NCBI RefSeq assembly: GCF_001411495.1
Contig: NZ_CP012981.1
Coordinates: forward strand, 2,046,001-2,110,000
DNA from: Burkholderia cepacia ATCC 25416
GTDB taxonomy: Bacteria; Pseudomonadota; Gammaproteobacteria; Burkholderiales; Burkholderiaceae
DNA: 64,000 nt
Reading direction: 5' to 3'
In this document: positions 1-10,247 of the stretch, piece after piece
How the letters are laid out: every line of letters begins with the position of its first letter
Position numbering within the stretch: the stretch's first letter is position 1
Translations under genes and position numbers: made by a program
The notes under the pieces: model-generated
The model's input: the letters and a program-made list of their open reading frames with translations, nothing else
Told to the model about the DNA's origin: nothing
Database searches by the model: none

Positions 1-226
1 GGAGAAGCCCGCTGAAGCCGTGCCCGCCGCACGCGCAGCCGACAAGCCGGCTGCGCAGGCCGCCGATCCGGCCCCCGCGTCTGCCGAAAAGACTTCCGCC
101 GGTACCGACTCCGCTTCGCGCACGGCTGCGCGCACGCGCGACACGGCGGCACCGGATTCCGAGACGCCGCCGGGCGGCGTGAGCCTCGCTGCCGCGCAGG
201 CGCGCGTGGCCGATGCCGACCACTGA
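1..226 (+). CDS. rnc: Ribonuclease III, C-terminal end (partial)
   Basis: This is the 3' end of a coding region that starts before the window; the frame runs from base 2 to the TGA at 224-226. The 74 visible residues are almost only Ala, Pro, Thr, Ser, Arg and Asp, so they form a disordered tail with no catalytic or dsRNA-binding residues. The name rests on context: in Burkholderia and relatives rnc lies directly before era, and Burkholderia RNase III carries a long low-complexity tail after its dsRNA-binding domain. RNase III cuts double-stranded RNA in rRNA maturation. The gap to era is 60 bp, which fits cotranscription. Confidence 0.7.
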   Translation, partial: EKPAEAVPAARAADKPAAQAADPAPASAEKTSAGTDSASRTAARTRDTAAPDSETPPGGVSLAAAQARVADADH

Positions 227-286
227 ATTGCCCATCGATCGTGCCGCGCGCCGCGCGGCCGTTTCCGAACCTGTCTCCCAAACGAT

Positions 287-1186
287 ATGAACACTCCCGC
301 TCCTACCGGTTTCCGTTGCGGCATGATCGCGATCGTGGGCCGCCCGAACGTCGGCAAGTCGACGTTGATGAACGCACTCGTCGGCCAGAAGATCAGCATC
401 ACGTCGCGCAAGGCGCAGACGACCCGCCACCGCATCACCGGCATCAATACGTTCGACGACGCGCAATTCGTGTTCGTCGACACGCCGGGCTTCCAGACCC
501 GCCACAGCACCGCGCTGAACCGTTCGCTGAACCGCGCGGTCACGTCGACGCTCACGTCGGTCGACGTGATCCTGTTCGTGATCGAGGCCGGCCGTTTCGG
601 GCCCGACGACCAGAAGGTGCTCGACCTGATCCCGCCGGGCATGCCGACGCTGCTGATCGCGAACAAGATCGACCGCGTGACCGACAAGGCGTCGCTGTTC
701 CCGTTCATGCAGCAGATGAGCACGCTGCGCGAATTCACCGAGCTCGTGCCGCTGTCGGCGCAGCGTCCGGAAGACATCAAGCGCCTGCTGGACACGATCA
801 AGCCGTACCTGCCGGAAGGCGAGCCGATCTACGGCGAGGACGAGCTGACCGACCGCAGCTCGCGTTTCCTCGCCGCCGAAATCCTGCGCGAGAAGGTGTT
901 CCGCTGGACCGGCGACGAACTGCCGTACACGAGCACCGTGCTGATCGACAAGTTCGAGGAGGAAGGGCGCCTGAAGCGCATCTTCGCGACGATCCTCGTC
1001 GAGCGCGATTCGCACAAGGCGATGGTGATCGGCAAGAAGGGCGAGAAGCTCAAGCAGATCAGCACCGAGGCGCGGATGGACATGGAGAAGCTGTTCGACG
1101 GCCCCGTGTACCTCGAGACCTTCGTGAAGGTGAAGAGCGGCTGGGCCGACAACGAGGCAGGGCTGCGCGCCTATGGGTACGAATGA
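287..1186 (+). CDS. era: GTPase Era
   Basis: Era is an essential GTPase that binds 16S rRNA and helps assemble the 30S subunit. The 299-residue protein has the usual length. G1 is GRPNVGKST (about 18-26), the switch region carries TTRH (45-48), G3 is DTPG (65-68) and G4 is NKID (126-129). A C-terminal KH RNA-binding domain follows, with the [12 protein letters not shown] loop near 247-258. The ATG at 287 places the P-loop about 17 residues in, as is normal. It overlaps the following recO by 14 bp and belongs to an rnc-era-recO-pdxJ-acpS run, so translation is probably coupled. Confidence 0.97.
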   Translation: MNTPAPTGFRCGMIAIVGRPNVGKSTLMNALVGQKISITSRKAQTTRHRITGINTFDDAQFVFVDTPGFQTRHSTALNRSLNRAVTSTLTSVDVILFVIEAGRFGPDDQKVLDLIPPGMPTLLIANKIDRVTDKASLFPFMQQMSTLREFTELVPLSAQRPEDIKRLLDTIKPYLPEGEPIYGEDELTDRSSRFLAAEILREKVFRWTGDELPYTSTVLIDKFEEEGRLKRIFATILVERDSHKAMVIGKKGEKLKQISTEARMDMEKLFDGPVYLETFVKVKSGWADNEAGLRAYGYE

Positions 1187-2009
1187 CGCACTGACGTCGA
1201 CCGAAGACGCGGTGACGGCCGGCGCGAACGACGCGCCGCTGCCGGCACCGCCCGAACCGCCGCGCAAGGCGCGGCGCGCGACGTCTCGCACGTCCGATTT
1301 CCGCGTCGCCGAGCAGCCGGCGTTCGTGCTGCACAGTTACCCGTATCGTGAAACGAGCCTGATCGTCGACGTGCTGACGCGCGATCACGGCAGGCTCGCG
1401 CTCGTCGCGAAGGGCGCGAAGCGCCCGCACTCCGCGCTGCGCGGTGTACTGCAGACTTTCCAGCCGCTGCTGCTGTCGTGGTCGGGCAAATCCGAGGTGC
1501 GCACGCTGACGGGCGCCGAGTGGGTCGGCGGGATGCTGCCGCTCGGCGGCGACGGGCTGCTGTGCGGCTTCTACGCGAACGAGCTGCTCGTGAAATTCTG
1601 CGCGCGCGAGGATCCTCAGCCGCCGCTCTTCAACCACTACGTGCTGACCCTCACGCGCCTTGCCCACGGCGAGCCCGCGGTGCAGGTACTGCGCTCGTTC
1701 GAGCGCGTGCTGTTGCGCGAGACCGGCTACGCGATGGCGCTGAACCGCACGGTCGCGCGCCGCGCGGTCGAGCCTGACCGCCGCTACGTGTTCGATCCCG
1801 AGCGCGGCGTGCGCAACGCGGACGACGAAGTTCCGTCGCACTGGCCGGTCATTTCCGGGCAGACGTTGCTCGACATGGAGCAGGACGATTACCATCGAGC
1901 CCAGACGGTTGCGCAAAGCAAGACGCTGATGCGCTTCCTGCTGAACACCTATCTCGGCGGTACGCCGCTTGCCACGCGTCAGATCCTGATCGACCTGCAA
2001 AACCTATGA
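1173..2009 (+). CDS. recO: DNA repair protein RecO
   Basis: RecO is the RecF-pathway mediator that binds ssDNA and SSB, anneals complementary strands and helps load RecA. The protein has 278 residues. The OB-fold region begins near residue 45 ([20 protein letters not shown], the family's most conserved stretch), and an alpha-helical domain follows. About 40 low-complexity residues precede the OB fold. This longer N-terminus is forced by the ATG at 1173, which lies inside the era 3' end; a later start is possible but no better ribosome site is visible. Its stop overlaps the pdxJ start by 4 bp. Confidence 0.95.
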   Translation: MGTNDALTSTEDAVTAGANDAPLPAPPEPPRKARRATSRTSDFRVAEQPAFVLHSYPYRETSLIVDVLTRDHGRLALVAKGAKRPHSALRGVLQTFQPLLLSWSGKSEVRTLTGAEWVGGMLPLGGDGLLCGFYANELLVKFCAREDPQPPLFNHYVLTLTRLAHGEPAVQVLRSFERVLLRETGYAMALNRTVARRAVEPDRRYVFDPERGVRNADDEVPSHWPVISGQTLLDMEQDDYHRAQTVAQSKTLMRFLLNTYLGGTPLATRQILIDLQNL

Positions 2010-2782
2010 GCTTCTTCCTGACAACGCCCACCGCCATCGACCTCGGCGTGAACATCGACCACGTCGCGACGCTGCGCAATGCGCGCGGCACGACCTACCC
2101 CGATCCGATCCGCGCGGCGCTCGCCGCCGAGGAAGCCGGCGCCGACGCGATCACGCTGCATCTGCGCGAGGATCGTCGCCACATCGTCGATGCGGATGTG
2201 CGCAAGCTGCGCCCGCTGCTGAAGACGCGCATGAATCTCGAATGCGCGGTGACGGCCGAGATGCTCGATATCGCCTGCGAAGTGCGCCCGCACGACGCGT
2301 GCCTCGTGCCCGAAAAGCGCGAGGAACTGACGACCGAAGGCGGTCTCGATGTCGCCGGCCGCTTCGAGGCCGTGCGTGCGGCGTGCAAGCAGCTTGCCGA
2401 CGTGGGCGTGCGCGTGTCGCTGTTCATCGACCCGGACGAGACGCAGATCCGTGCCGCGCACGAAGCAGGCGCGCCGGTGATCGAGCTGCATACGGGCCGT
2501 TATGCCGAAGCGCACGACGAAGCCGAGCAGCAGCGCGAATACGAGCGCATCGTCGCGGGCGTACAGGCCGGCGCGCAGCTTGGCCTGAAGGTCAATGCCG
2601 GTCACGGGCTGCACTACACGAACGTGCAGCAGATCGCCGCGATCGACGGCATCGTCGAGCTGAACATCGGCCATGCGATCGTCGCGCACGCGATTTTCTC
2701 GGGCTGGGACAATGCGGTGCGCGAAATGAAGGCGATCATGGTCGCCGCACGCGTTGCCGCGCTGCATGGCGGCGCGCGTTGA
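2006..2782 (+). CDS. pdxJ: Pyridoxine 5'-phosphate synthase
   Basis: PdxJ condenses 1-deoxy-D-xylulose 5-phosphate with 3-amino-2-oxopropyl phosphate to form pyridoxine 5'-phosphate, the ring-closing step of DXP-dependent vitamin B6 synthesis. The 258-residue TIM-barrel protein has the family signature [19 protein letters not shown] at about 14-32, the [12 protein letters not shown] segment near 49-60 and a phosphate-binding GHGLHY near 199. The start overlaps the recO stop (ATGA). The window also holds the salvage kinase gene pdxY at 36106-36966, so both routes to B6 are represented. Confidence 0.97.
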   Translation: MSFFLTTPTAIDLGVNIDHVATLRNARGTTYPDPIRAALAAEEAGADAITLHLREDRRHIVDADVRKLRPLLKTRMNLECAVTAEMLDIACEVRPHDACLVPEKREELTTEGGLDVAGRFEAVRAACKQLADVGVRVSLFIDPDETQIRAAHEAGAPVIELHTGRYAEAHDEAEQQREYERIVAGVQAGAQLGLKVNAGHGLHYTNVQQIAAIDGIVELNIGHAIVAHAIFSGWDNAVREMKAIMVAARVAALHGGAR

Positions 2783-2854
2783 AGATGAAAGGCCGCTGCG
2801 CATCGCGCGTCATGCCTGACCCGGCTCAGCCGGGCCACACCGGCGCGTACTGAC

Positions 2855-3283
2855 ATGGCGATCTACGGCATCGGTACCGACATCGCGCAGGTGAGCCGCG
2901 TCGCGGCCGTGCTCGAACGCACGGGCGGCCGGTTTGCCGAGAAGGTGCTGGGCCCCGACGAGCTGCGCGTGTTCCATGCGCGCCGCGCCCGCTCCGAGGC
3001 GCGCGGCATCGCGTTCCTCGCGACGCGCTTTTCCGCGAAGGAAGCGTTCTCGAAGGCGATCGGGCTCGGCATGCACTGGCCGATGACGTGGCGTGCGCTG
3101 CAGACCCTCAATCACCCGAGCGGCGAGCCGTACGTGGTCGCGTCGGGCGAGCTGGCCGACTGGCTTGCCGCCCGCGGCATCACGGCACGCGTGACGGTCA
3201 GCGACGAGCGCGACTACGCGGTGTCGTTCGTGATCGCCGAGACGGACGCCGCGCCTGCCCCTGTTTCCCGAACCTCCTCCTGA
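2855..3283 (+). CDS. acpS: Holo-[acyl-carrier-protein] synthase
   Basis: AcpS moves the 4'-phosphopantetheine arm from CoA to apo-ACP, which activates fatty acid synthesis. The 142-residue protein has the two family motifs: [11 protein letters not shown] at about 5-15, with the metal-binding Asp, and [13 protein letters not shown] at about 57-69, with the metal-binding Glu. The last 15 or so residues (Pro/Ser/Ala-rich) exceed the minimal fold. It lies 72 bp after pdxJ and 16 bp before nagZ, so all three probably share a transcript. The pdxJ-acpS pairing is widespread in proteobacteria. Confidence 0.96.
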   Translation: MAIYGIGTDIAQVSRVAAVLERTGGRFAEKVLGPDELRVFHARRARSEARGIAFLATRFSAKEAFSKAIGLGMHWPMTWRALQTLNHPSGEPYVVASGELADWLAARGITARVTVSDERDYAVSFVIAETDAAPAPVSRTSS

Positions 3284-3299
3284 CGGAATTCCCGATTCG

Positions 3300-4328
3300 A
3301 TGAAAACGACTCCCGGCCCGGTCATGCTCGACGTCGTCGGCACGGCCCTGTCGCGCGACGATGCGCGGCGCCTCGCGCATCCGAATACCGGCGGCGTGAT
3401 CCTGTTCGCGCGGCACTTCCAGAACCGTGCGCAACTGACCGCGCTGACCGACTCGATCCGCGCGGTGCGCGAAGACATCCTGATCGCCGTCGATCACGAA
3501 GGCGGGCGCGTGCAGCGTTTCCGCACCGACGGCTTCACCGTGCTGCCCGCGATGCGGCGTCTCGGCGAGCTGTGGGATCGCGACGTGCTGCTCGCGACGA
3601 AGGTCGCGACGGCCGTCGGCTATATCCTGGCCGCGGAATTGCGCGCATGCGGGATCGACATGAGTTTCACCCCCGTGCTCGACCTCGATTACGGGCACTC
3701 GAAAGTGATCGGCGATCGCGCGTTTCATCGCGATGCGCGCGTCGTCACGCTGCTCGCGAAGAGCCTGAACCACGGGCTGTCGCTCGCCGGGATGGCGAAC
3801 TGCGGCAAGCATTTCCCGGGGCACGGCTTCGCGGAGGCCGACTCGCACGTGGCGCTGCCGACCGACGACCGCACGCTCGATGCGATCCTCAAGCAGGACG
3901 TCGCGCCTTACGACTGGCTCGGCTTGTCGCTGTCCGCGGTGATTCCCGCGCACGTGATCTACACGCAGGTCGACAAGCGGCCGGCCGGTTTTTCGCGCGT
4001 GTGGCTGCAGGACATCCTGCGCGGGCGGCTCGGCTTCACCGGCGCGATCTTCAGCGACGACCTGTCGATGGAAGCCGCGCGCGAAGGCGGCACGCTCACG
4101 CAGGCGGCCGACGCCGCGCTCGCTGCCGGTTGCGATATGGTGCTCGTCTGCAACCAGCCGGACGCGGCCGAGGTCGTGCTGAACGGGTTGAAAGCGCGGG
4201 CAACGGACGAGTCGGTGCGACGCCTCAAGCGGATGCGCGCGCGCGGCAAGGCACCCAAGTGGGACAAGCTGATCGCGCAGCCCGAATACCTGCAGGCGCA
4301 GGCGCTGTTGAGCAGCGCACTGGCATGA
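3300..4328 (+). CDS. nagZ: Beta-N-acetylhexosaminidase NagZ
   Basis: NagZ is a cytoplasmic GH3 glucosaminidase that removes GlcNAc from anhydromuropeptides during cell-wall recycling. Its products feed AmpC beta-lactamase induction in many Gram-negatives. The 342-residue protein has the GH3 features IAVDHEGGRVQRF near 61-73, the catalytic-loop motif KHFPGHG followed by DSHVALP near 167-184, and the nucleophile Asp in SDDLSMEAA near 251-259. It closes the rnc-to-nagZ run and is followed 47 bp later by a good terminator. Confidence 0.97.
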   Translation: MKTTPGPVMLDVVGTALSRDDARRLAHPNTGGVILFARHFQNRAQLTALTDSIRAVREDILIAVDHEGGRVQRFRTDGFTVLPAMRRLGELWDRDVLLATKVATAVGYILAAELRACGIDMSFTPVLDLDYGHSKVIGDRAFHRDARVVTLLAKSLNHGLSLAGMANCGKHFPGHGFAEADSHVALPTDDRTLDAILKQDVAPYDWLGLSLSAVIPAHVIYTQVDKRPAGFSRVWLQDILRGRLGFTGAIFSDDLSMEAAREGGTLTQAADAALAAGCDMVLVCNQPDAAEVVLNGLKARATDESVRRLKRMRARGKAPKWDKLIAQPEYLQAQALLSSALA

Positions 4329-4375
4329 GCGGGGAGGGGATGGCGCGACGTGTGCCATTCCCCGGTCGCCGAAAC

Positions 4376-4403
4376 AAAAAGCCGCGCAGTTGCGCGGCTT
4401 TTT
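4376..4403 (+). terminator. Rho-independent terminator after nagZ
   Basis: The inverted repeat AAAAAGCCGCGCA / TGCGCGGCTTTTT forms a GC-rich stem with a very short loop and ends in a T run. It lies 47 bp after nagZ and is suited to end the run. The A run at its 5' side lets it work on the opposite strand as well, for the convergent regulator gene. Confidence 0.85.
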
Positions 4404-4521
4404 CATGAGTTACTGCAGGTGCGAACCGGGTAGCGTCACGAGTCAAGCGGGCGGGGACGGTGATTCTCTTGGCGCAACTAACGGTCTGATTCCGCCAGTG
4501 CCTGCAAGCATCGACGCCCGC

Positions 4522-5907
4522 TCAGTTCACCTTCATCCGCTGCAGCTTGTTGTACAGCGTCTTCGGGCTGATGCCGAGCAGCGTGGCCGCGCGGTGGCGC
4601 GTACCGCCGACCGCATCGAGGGTCGCGCGGATCAGCAGATCCTCGACGTCGGACAGCGGCGTGCCGACCTTGATCTGCACGCTGCTGCCGTTCAGCGCGG
4701 CGCCGGCCGAGAAACTCGGCTCGCCCGCGCGCAGCGTCTCGATGAAATCGCCCGATGCGTCGTACGCGAAGCGCACGCGTTCCTGCAGTTCGCGCACGTT
4801 GCCCGGCCATTCGTAGGACAGGCATTCGCGCACGAAGCCCGGTGCCGCGCGTTTGTCGGTCGTGCTGCGGCCGGTTGCGCGCGCTTCGCGGTTCAGCTCG
4901 TCGATCAGCGCGTCGCCGATCGCGAGTGCATCGCCGTCGCGCTCGCGCAGCGGCGGCATCGTGATCGACGCCGCGTCGAGGCGCAACCACAGATCCTCGC
5001 GCAGCGTACCGTTCGCGACCGCTTCGCGCGCCGGGCGGCGGGTGGTCGCGATCAGCCGGAAATCGCTCGTGATCGAACTCGTGCCGCCGATCCGCATGAA
5101 GTTCTGCGAATCGAGTGCATGCAGCAGTGCTTCCTGCAGCACGAGCGGCAGCGCGGTGATTTCGTCGAGGAACAGCGTGCCGCCGCCGGCCTGCTCGAAC
5201 AGGCCCGATTCGCGGCGCTCGGCGCCGTCGAACGCGCCGCGCTCATGGCCGAACAGTACGCTGTCGAGCGATGCGCCGTGCCGGCCGGCCTGCGCGATCG
5301 TCCTGCAGTCGAACGACACGAACGGCCCCTTGCGGCGCCGGCTCAGGTCGTGCAGCGTGCGCGCGGCCAGTTTCTTGCCGGTACCGGCTTCGCCGGAGAA
5401 CAGGACGGCCGTTTCGGTGCGCGCGTTGTGCTCGATCATGTCGTACACGTGCTGCATCGCGTCGCTGCGGCCGACCAGTGCGCCGAAGCGGCCGAGATGG
5501 CGCAGCGATGCGCGCAACGACTGCACTTCGTCGATCAGTTCGTAAGGACGGGGAATCCGCGCGAGCAGGCTGCGCAGGCGCGGAATGTTGATCGGCTTCA
5601 GCAGGTAGTCCCAGATACCGTGACGCAGGCCCTCGATGGCGCTCTCGACCGTCGCATTGCCCGTCAGCACGATGACGGGCAGCGAGCCGTTCGGCTGTTG
5701 CTGCGGCAGGTGCTGGAGCAGGTCGAACCCGCTGCCGTCCGGCAGGTTCAGGTCGACGAGCACGACATCGGGAATCGAACGGCCGAGCGCCGTGCGCGCT
5801 TCGGCGAGCGACGTGGCCGTGTCGACCGAGAAGCCGTCCGCGGCGAGCAGCGCGGTGAGGCCGGACAGACTGTTGGGATCGTCTTCGACAATCAGGGCGT
5901 GTGGCAT
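4522..5907 (-). CDS. NtrC-family response regulator with altered GAFTGA loop
   Basis: The protein has a receiver domain (residues 1-115; acidic pair in VEDD, phosphoacceptor Asp52 in VLVDLNLPDG, Lys in LLKP), an AAA+ domain (about 140-370) and a C-terminal Fis-type helix-turn-helix (GTRHRAATLLGISPKTLYNK). Walker A reads GEAGTGKK rather than GESGTGKE. The sigma-54 contact loop reads GAFDGA instead of GAFTGA. Walker B, GGGTLFLDEI, is intact. The ATG at 5907 begins four residues before the receiver core; the ATG at 5949 would add 14 residues. No sensor kinase is adjacent. The Thr-to-Asp change raises doubt that it activates RpoN promoters in the standard way. The target genes are unknown. Confidence 0.85.
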   Translation of the reverse strand: MPHALIVEDDPNSLSGLTALLAADGFSVDTATSLAEARTALGRSIPDVVLVDLNLPDGSGFDLLQHLPQQQPNGSLPVIVLTGNATVESAIEGLRHGIWDYLLKPINIPRLRSLLARIPRPYELIDEVQSLRASLRHLGRFGALVGRSDAMQHVYDMIEHNARTETAVLFSGEAGTGKKLAARTLHDLSRRRKGPFVSFDCRTIAQAGRHGASLDSVLFGHERGAFDGAERRESGLFEQAGGGTLFLDEITALPLVLQEALLHALDSQNFMRIGGTSSITSDFRLIATTRRPAREAVANGTLREDLWLRLDAASITMPPLRERDGDALAIGDALIDELNREARATGRSTTDKRAAPGFVRECLSYEWPGNVRELQERVRFAYDASGDFIETLRAGEPSFSAGAALNGSSVQIKVGTPLSDVEDLLIRATLDAVGGTRHRAATLLGISPKTLYNKLQRMKVN

Positions 5908-6130
5908 GGTGGACGCGAGTCGAGTCAAGAGAGGCGGGCTGTCGGTCATCGGGGCCGCAGCCGCATGTCAGATTAAAGACTGATTTTATGCCCCGCTGAA
6001 CGCGTAACGAGCATTATTTCTCCGGCGCTATAAAACAGTTACCGATGATACAAATTGAATATCTTTACCGGTGGATTTTGTGCTTTACATGAGCCTTGCC
6101 CGCGCTCGCTTGTTGGCGCAAGACAAACAA

Positions 6131-6152
6131 AAAGCGCCCCGAAGGGCGCTTT
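6131..6152 (-). terminator. Rho-independent terminator after efp
   Basis: AAAGCGCCC and GGGCGCTTT form a 9-bp perfect stem with a CGAA/TTCG tetraloop. On the minus strand it is followed by TTTGTTTG. It lies 25 bp past the efp stop. Confidence 0.85.
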
Positions 6153-6176
6153 GTTCGATGCGGGCATCGCTGACGA

Positions 6177-6734
6177 TTACGCGCGGCTGCGGTATTCGTT
6201 CGTGCGCGTATCGATTTCGATCTTGTCGCCGGTGTTGCAGAACAGCGGCACTTGCAGTTCGAAGCCCGTTGCGAGCTTGGCGTTCTTCAGCACCTTGCCC
6301 GACGACGTGTCGCCCTTGACTGCCGGTTCCGTGTAGGTGATCTCGCGAACGAGGACCGTCGGCAGTTCGACCGAGATCGCCTTCTCGTTGTAGAACACGA
6401 CTTCGCAAGCCATGCCGTCTTCGAGGTAGTTCAGCGCTTCGCCCATCATTTCGGCTTCGACTTCGAACTGGTTGTAGTCGGCGTCCATGAACACGTACAT
6501 CGGGTCGGCGAAGTACGAGTACGTCACTTCCTTGCGGTCGAGCACGACGACGTCGAACTTGTCGTCAGCCTTGTAGACCGCTTCCTGGCCTGCATTCGTC
6601 AGCAGGTTCTTCATCTTCATCTTGACGACGGCGGAGTTGCGGCCCGACTTGTTGTATTCAGCCTTGGCGATGACCCATGCGTCGCTGCCGATCTGCACGA
6701 CGTTGCCTACGCGGAGTTCCTGTGCGGTTTTCAT
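6177..6734 (-). CDS. efp: Elongation factor P (Arg32 type)
   Basis: EF-P binds between the P and E sites of the ribosome and relieves stalling at polyproline stretches. The 185-residue length and three beta-barrel domains are typical. The tip of the loop that reaches the peptidyl-transferase centre reads NKSGRNSAV, which puts Arg at position 32 instead of the Lys34 used by the EpmA/EpmB system. In bacteria of this type Arg32 is rhamnosylated by EarP from dTDP-L-rhamnose, and earP lies just upstream on the same strand (128 bp). The start ATG at 6734 follows a CAGGACAG ribosome site. Confidence 0.97.
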   Translation of the reverse strand: MKTAQELRVGNVVQIGSDAWVIAKAEYNKSGRNSAVVKMKMKNLLTNAGQEAVYKADDKFDVVVLDRKEVTYSYFADPMYVFMDADYNQFEVEAEMMGEALNYLEDGMACEVVFYNEKAISVELPTVLVREITYTEPAVKGDTSSGKVLKNAKLATGFELQVPLFCNTGDKIEIDTRTNEYRSRA

Positions 6735-6862
6735 AAAAAACTGTCCTGATCAAATCAAATAAATAGGTGCCTGAGCGTTGCACAACGGGTGAGGCGCCAA
6801 GCAGACGCGTTCCGGTGGGCGCCAAAAGCAAGCGCTTGCGCGGTCGGCCGTCGGATAACCGC

Positions 6863-8047
6863 TTATTTTAACTGAGATTTTGCGTATTCCGCCAGCTTTC
6901 CCGTGAGATCGCCGACGGCCGCGAGCGCATCGGCCCAGCGGGCCGCGTTGGCGTCCAGTGCGGCGCGGTGCTGCCAGAAATCCGCCCAGTCGGGCGTGCC
7001 GGCGCCGTTCCAGGCATGCCAGAACCGCTCGAGCGCCGCGCGCGGCGCGTCGGCGAGGCCGGCCGACAGGTGCGCGAGCGCGGCGTCGAGCTTCGGCAGG
7101 TGCACGTCGTCGGCCTGCGGATAGATGTGCCACACGAACGGCTTGCGTGCCCACTGCGCGCGGACGAACGAATCCTCGCCGCGCACGAAATTGATGTCGG
7201 CCACCCACAGCAATGGATCGTAGTCAGCCTGGGGGACGAACGCGAGCCCGTGAGCCGTCAGGTTGCCGCTGTGCGCATGCGTGCCCGCGTCGAACGACTC
7301 GACCCCGAAAAAACGCGCGACGGCAGGCGACACGCGGCCGGCCGGCACGAGCGCGACGACCGGCGACGGGCCGTCGCGCCACTGCGCGAGCAGCGCGTCG
7401 ACGGCCGGATTCTCGTACGCGAACAGGCTGACGACCGTCGTGCCGGCAGCCGGCGGCGCGCCGCCGGTCGCGCGCCGCCACCATGCGTCGCGCGCCGCCG
7501 CGTCGGCTTCGAAGGCCGCGCGGCGCGAATCGAGGTCGTGCTCCTTCAGGACGCCGCCGGTGCCGGCCGACAGGCCGGGGAAGAAGAACGTCTTCAGCAG
7601 CGGGTAGCGCGGATGCGGCGACGGGCGCAGATGGAAGTCGGCGACCCAGTCCTCGGCGCTCAGGTATTCGAGGTTGATCCACACCGGGCGGCGCGCGCGG
7701 CGCGCCATCGCCGCGAGATACGCGCCGGGCAACTCGCACGCGAACGCTTCGATCACGACATCGGCGATCTCCAGCGCGTCGCCGACTTCCGCATGCCAGT
7801 GCTCGACCACGATCGTGTCGACCGTCTGCCGACCCGCGTCGGGATCGACCCCGGGCAGCAGGCGCGAGAACGTGCGCAGGTCGTCGATGAACAGGCGAAC
7901 CTGCCAGCCGTGCTCGTGCGCGAGCTGGCGCGCGAGGCGCCAGCAGACGCCGATGTCGCCGAAATTGTCGATCACGGTACAGAAGAGGTCGCAGGCGATC
8001 GGTTCGCCCGGCGCGGCGGGCAGGGGGGCAGCGGTGGTGCGTGGCAT
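6863..8047 (-). CDS. earP: EF-P arginine rhamnosyltransferase EarP
   Basis: EarP is an inverting GT-B glycosyltransferase that adds rhamnose from dTDP-L-rhamnose to Arg32 of EF-P. The 394-residue protein shows the EarP hallmark CTVIDNFGDIGVCWRLARQL near 23-42; its two Asp residues correspond to the pair shown to be needed in characterised EarP proteins. WINLEYLSAEDW near 133-144 is also typical. The C-terminal nucleotide-sugar half includes NFVRGEDSFVRAQWA, with the conserved RGEDS and an Arg. It is transcribed before efp, and the operon pairing of enzyme and substrate supports the call. The uvrC gene is divergent, 76 bp away. Confidence 0.96.
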   Translation of the reverse strand: MPRTTAAPLPAAPGEPIACDLFCTVIDNFGDIGVCWRLARQLAHEHGWQVRLFIDDLRTFSRLLPGVDPDAGRQTVDTIVVEHWHAEVGDALEIADVVIEAFACELPGAYLAAMARRARRPVWINLEYLSAEDWVADFHLRPSPHPRYPLLKTFFFPGLSAGTGGVLKEHDLDSRRAAFEADAAARDAWWRRATGGAPPAAGTTVVSLFAYENPAVDALLAQWRDGPSPVVALVPAGRVSPAVARFFGVESFDAGTHAHSGNLTAHGLAFVPQADYDPLLWVADINFVRGEDSFVRAQWARKPFVWHIYPQADDVHLPKLDAALAHLSAGLADAPRAALERFWHAWNGAGTPDWADFWQHRAALDANAARWADALAAVGDLTGKLAEYAKSQLK

Positions 8048-8123
8048 CGAAGCGGGCCGGTGAATGCTCTAAACTGGCGATTCTAATAGACCCGTTCCGC
8101 GTTACAAGGCGCCCGGATCACGC

Positions 8124-10157
8124 ATGACATCCCCTGAAGCTCCCGATACCCCGTTCGAACCGAAGAAGATCCTTGCGCAGTTGCCGCACATGCCGGGCGT
8201 CTATCGCTATTACGACACGACGGGCGCCGTGCTCTATGTCGGCAAGGCGCGCGACCTGAAGAAGCGCGTATCGAGCTATTTCACGAAGACGCAGCTGTCG
8301 CCGCGCATCGCGATGATGGTCACGCGCATCGCGCGCATCGAGACGACCGTCACGCGTTCGGAGGCCGAAGCGCTGCTGCTCGAGAACAACCTGATCAAGG
8401 CGCTCGCGCCGCGCTACAACATCCTGTTTCGCGACGACAAGTCATATCCGTACCTGAAGCTCACCGCGCACCGCTTTCCGCGCATGGCCTATTACCGCGG
8501 CTCGGTCGACAAGCAGAACCAGTATTTCGGGCCGTTCCCGAGCGCCTGGGCCGTGCGCGAGAGCATCCAGATCCTGCAGCGCGTGTTCCAGTTGCGCACT
8601 TGCGAGGATTCGGTCTTCAACAACCGCACGCGGCCGTGCCTGCTGCATCAGATCGGGCGCTGCACGGCCCCGTGCGTCGGTGCGATCTCCGACGAGGATT
8701 ACGCGATCGACGTGTCGAACGCCGCGCGGTTCCTGCTCGGCCGGCAGTCCGAAGTGATGAAGGAGCTCGAGCAGAAGATGCACGCGTTCGCGTCCGAGCT
8801 GAAATTCGAGCAGGCGGCGGCCGTGCGCAACCAGATGAGCTCGCTCGCGACGGTGCTGCACCAGCAGGCGATCGAGGTCGGCAGCGACAGCGACGTCGAC
8901 ATCCTGGCGGTGGTCGCGCAGGGCGGGCGCGTGTGCGTGAATCTTGCGATGGTGCGCGGCGGCCGGCATCTCGGCGACAAGGCGTATTTCCCGACGCACG
9001 TCGAAAGCGCGCTGACGCTCGCCGAAGGCGGTCTCGGCGACGAGTCCGAACTGGCGGAGGCGGCCGCCGCGCCGGCCGACGCATTACCCGACCTGCCCGC
9101 CGAAGAATCCGGACGCGCGCGCGGCGACGCGGCGGCGTCGGTCGAGGCCGAGGTGCTCGACGCGTTCATCGCTCAGCACTATCTCGGCAATCGCGTGCCG
9201 CCCGTGCTGGTCGTGAGCCATGCGCCCGCGAGCCGCGACCTGCTCGAGTTGCTGTCCGAGCAGGCCGGCCACAAGGTGTCGCTGGTGCGGCAGCCGCAGG
9301 GGCAGCGGCGCGCGTGGCTGTCGATGGCCGAGCAGAATGCGCAGATCGCGCTCATGCGGCTGCTGTCCGAGCAGGGCTCGCAGCAGGCGCGCACGCGTGC
9401 GCTCGCGGAGACGCTCAGCTACGAATGCGACGATCTCGCGACGCTGCGGATCGAATGCTTCGACATCAGTCATACGATGGGCGAGGCGACGCAGGCGTCG
9501 TGCGTCGTCTACCACCATCACAAGATGCAGTCGGGCGAGTACCGCCGCTACAACATCACCGGGATCACGCCGGGCGACGACTACGCGGCGATGCGGCAGG
9601 TGCTCACGCGCCGCTACGAGAAGATGGTCGAGCAGGCGGCCCAGGCGGCGGCTGTCGACGAAGCGGCCGGCATCGACGGCGAGTCGACGCGCCAGGCCGA
9701 GGCGTCGAGCCTGCTGCCGAACATCGTGCTGATCGACGGCGGCAAGGGTCAGGTCGAAATCGCGCGCCAGGTGTTCACCGAGCTCGGCCTCGATACGTCG
9801 ATGCTGGTCGGCGTCGCGAAGGGCGAGGGGCGCAAGGTCGGCCTCGAGACGCTCGTGTTCGCGGACGGCCGCACGCCGCTCGAACTCGGCAAGGAGAGCG
9901 CCGCCCTGATGCTCGTCGCACAGATTCGCGACGAGGCGCACCGCTTCGCGATCACCGGCATGCGCGCGAAGCGGGCGAAGGCGCGCCAGACGTCACGGCT
10001 CGAGGAGCTCGAGGGCGTGGGCGCGAAGCGCCGGCAGCGGCTGCTCGCGCGGTTCGGCGGGTTGCGCGGTGTCGTTGCCGCGAGCGTCGAGGAACTCGCG
10101 AGCGTCGAGGGCATCTCGCATGCGCTCGCCGAGCAGATCTACAAGCAGCTTCACTGA
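8124..10157 (+). CDS. uvrC: Excinuclease ABC subunit C
   Basis: UvrC makes the dual incisions around a lesion in nucleotide excision repair. The protein has 677 residues. The GIY-YIG nuclease is at about 20-105 ([19 protein letters not shown]), a UVR UvrB-binding motif is near 210-245, the RNase H-like 5' nuclease lies in the C-terminal half ([26 protein letters not shown]) and paired helix-hairpin-helix motifs occur in the last 60 residues. It is longer than the roughly 610-residue E. coli protein because of Ala/Glu/Asp-rich linkers near 300-345 and near 510-535. The start ATG at 8124 is 76 bp from the divergent earP. Confidence 0.97.
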   Translation: MTSPEAPDTPFEPKKILAQLPHMPGVYRYYDTTGAVLYVGKARDLKKRVSSYFTKTQLSPRIAMMVTRIARIETTVTRSEAEALLLENNLIKALAPRYNILFRDDKSYPYLKLTAHRFPRMAYYRGSVDKQNQYFGPFPSAWAVRESIQILQRVFQLRTCEDSVFNNRTRPCLLHQIGRCTAPCVGAISDEDYAIDVSNAARFLLGRQSEVMKELEQKMHAFASELKFEQAAAVRNQMSSLATVLHQQAIEVGSDSDVDILAVVAQGGRVCVNLAMVRGGRHLGDKAYFPTHVESALTLAEGGLGDESELAEAAAAPADALPDLPAEESGRARGDAAASVEAEVLDAFIAQHYLGNRVPPVLVVSHAPASRDLLELLSEQAGHKVSLVRQPQGQRRAWLSMAEQNAQIALMRLLSEQGSQQARTRALAETLSYECDDLATLRIECFDISHTMGEATQASCVVYHHHKMQSGEYRRYNITGITPGDDYAAMRQVLTRRYEKMVEQAAQAAAVDEAAGIDGESTRQAEASSLLPNIVLIDGGKGQVEIARQVFTELGLDTSMLVGVAKGEGRKVGLETLVFADGRTPLELGKESAALMLVAQIRDEAHRFAITGMRAKRAKARQTSRLEELEGVGAKRRQRLLARFGGLRGVVAASVEELASVEGISHALAEQIYKQLH

Positions 10158-10247
10158 CGCGGCCGTGCGGCCGGCTGCCTTGCCAGCGTTCTTGTGGCAG
10201 GCCGGTCGACACGGCACAATTGCGAATCCTTTACTGTCCCGCATGCC

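Noticed and set aside
4390..5976. Long plus-strand open frame opposite the NtrC-type regulator
   Set aside because: It is a high-GC shadow: Arg/Ala/Gln-rich, no known motif, and it is antisense to a clear multi-domain protein.
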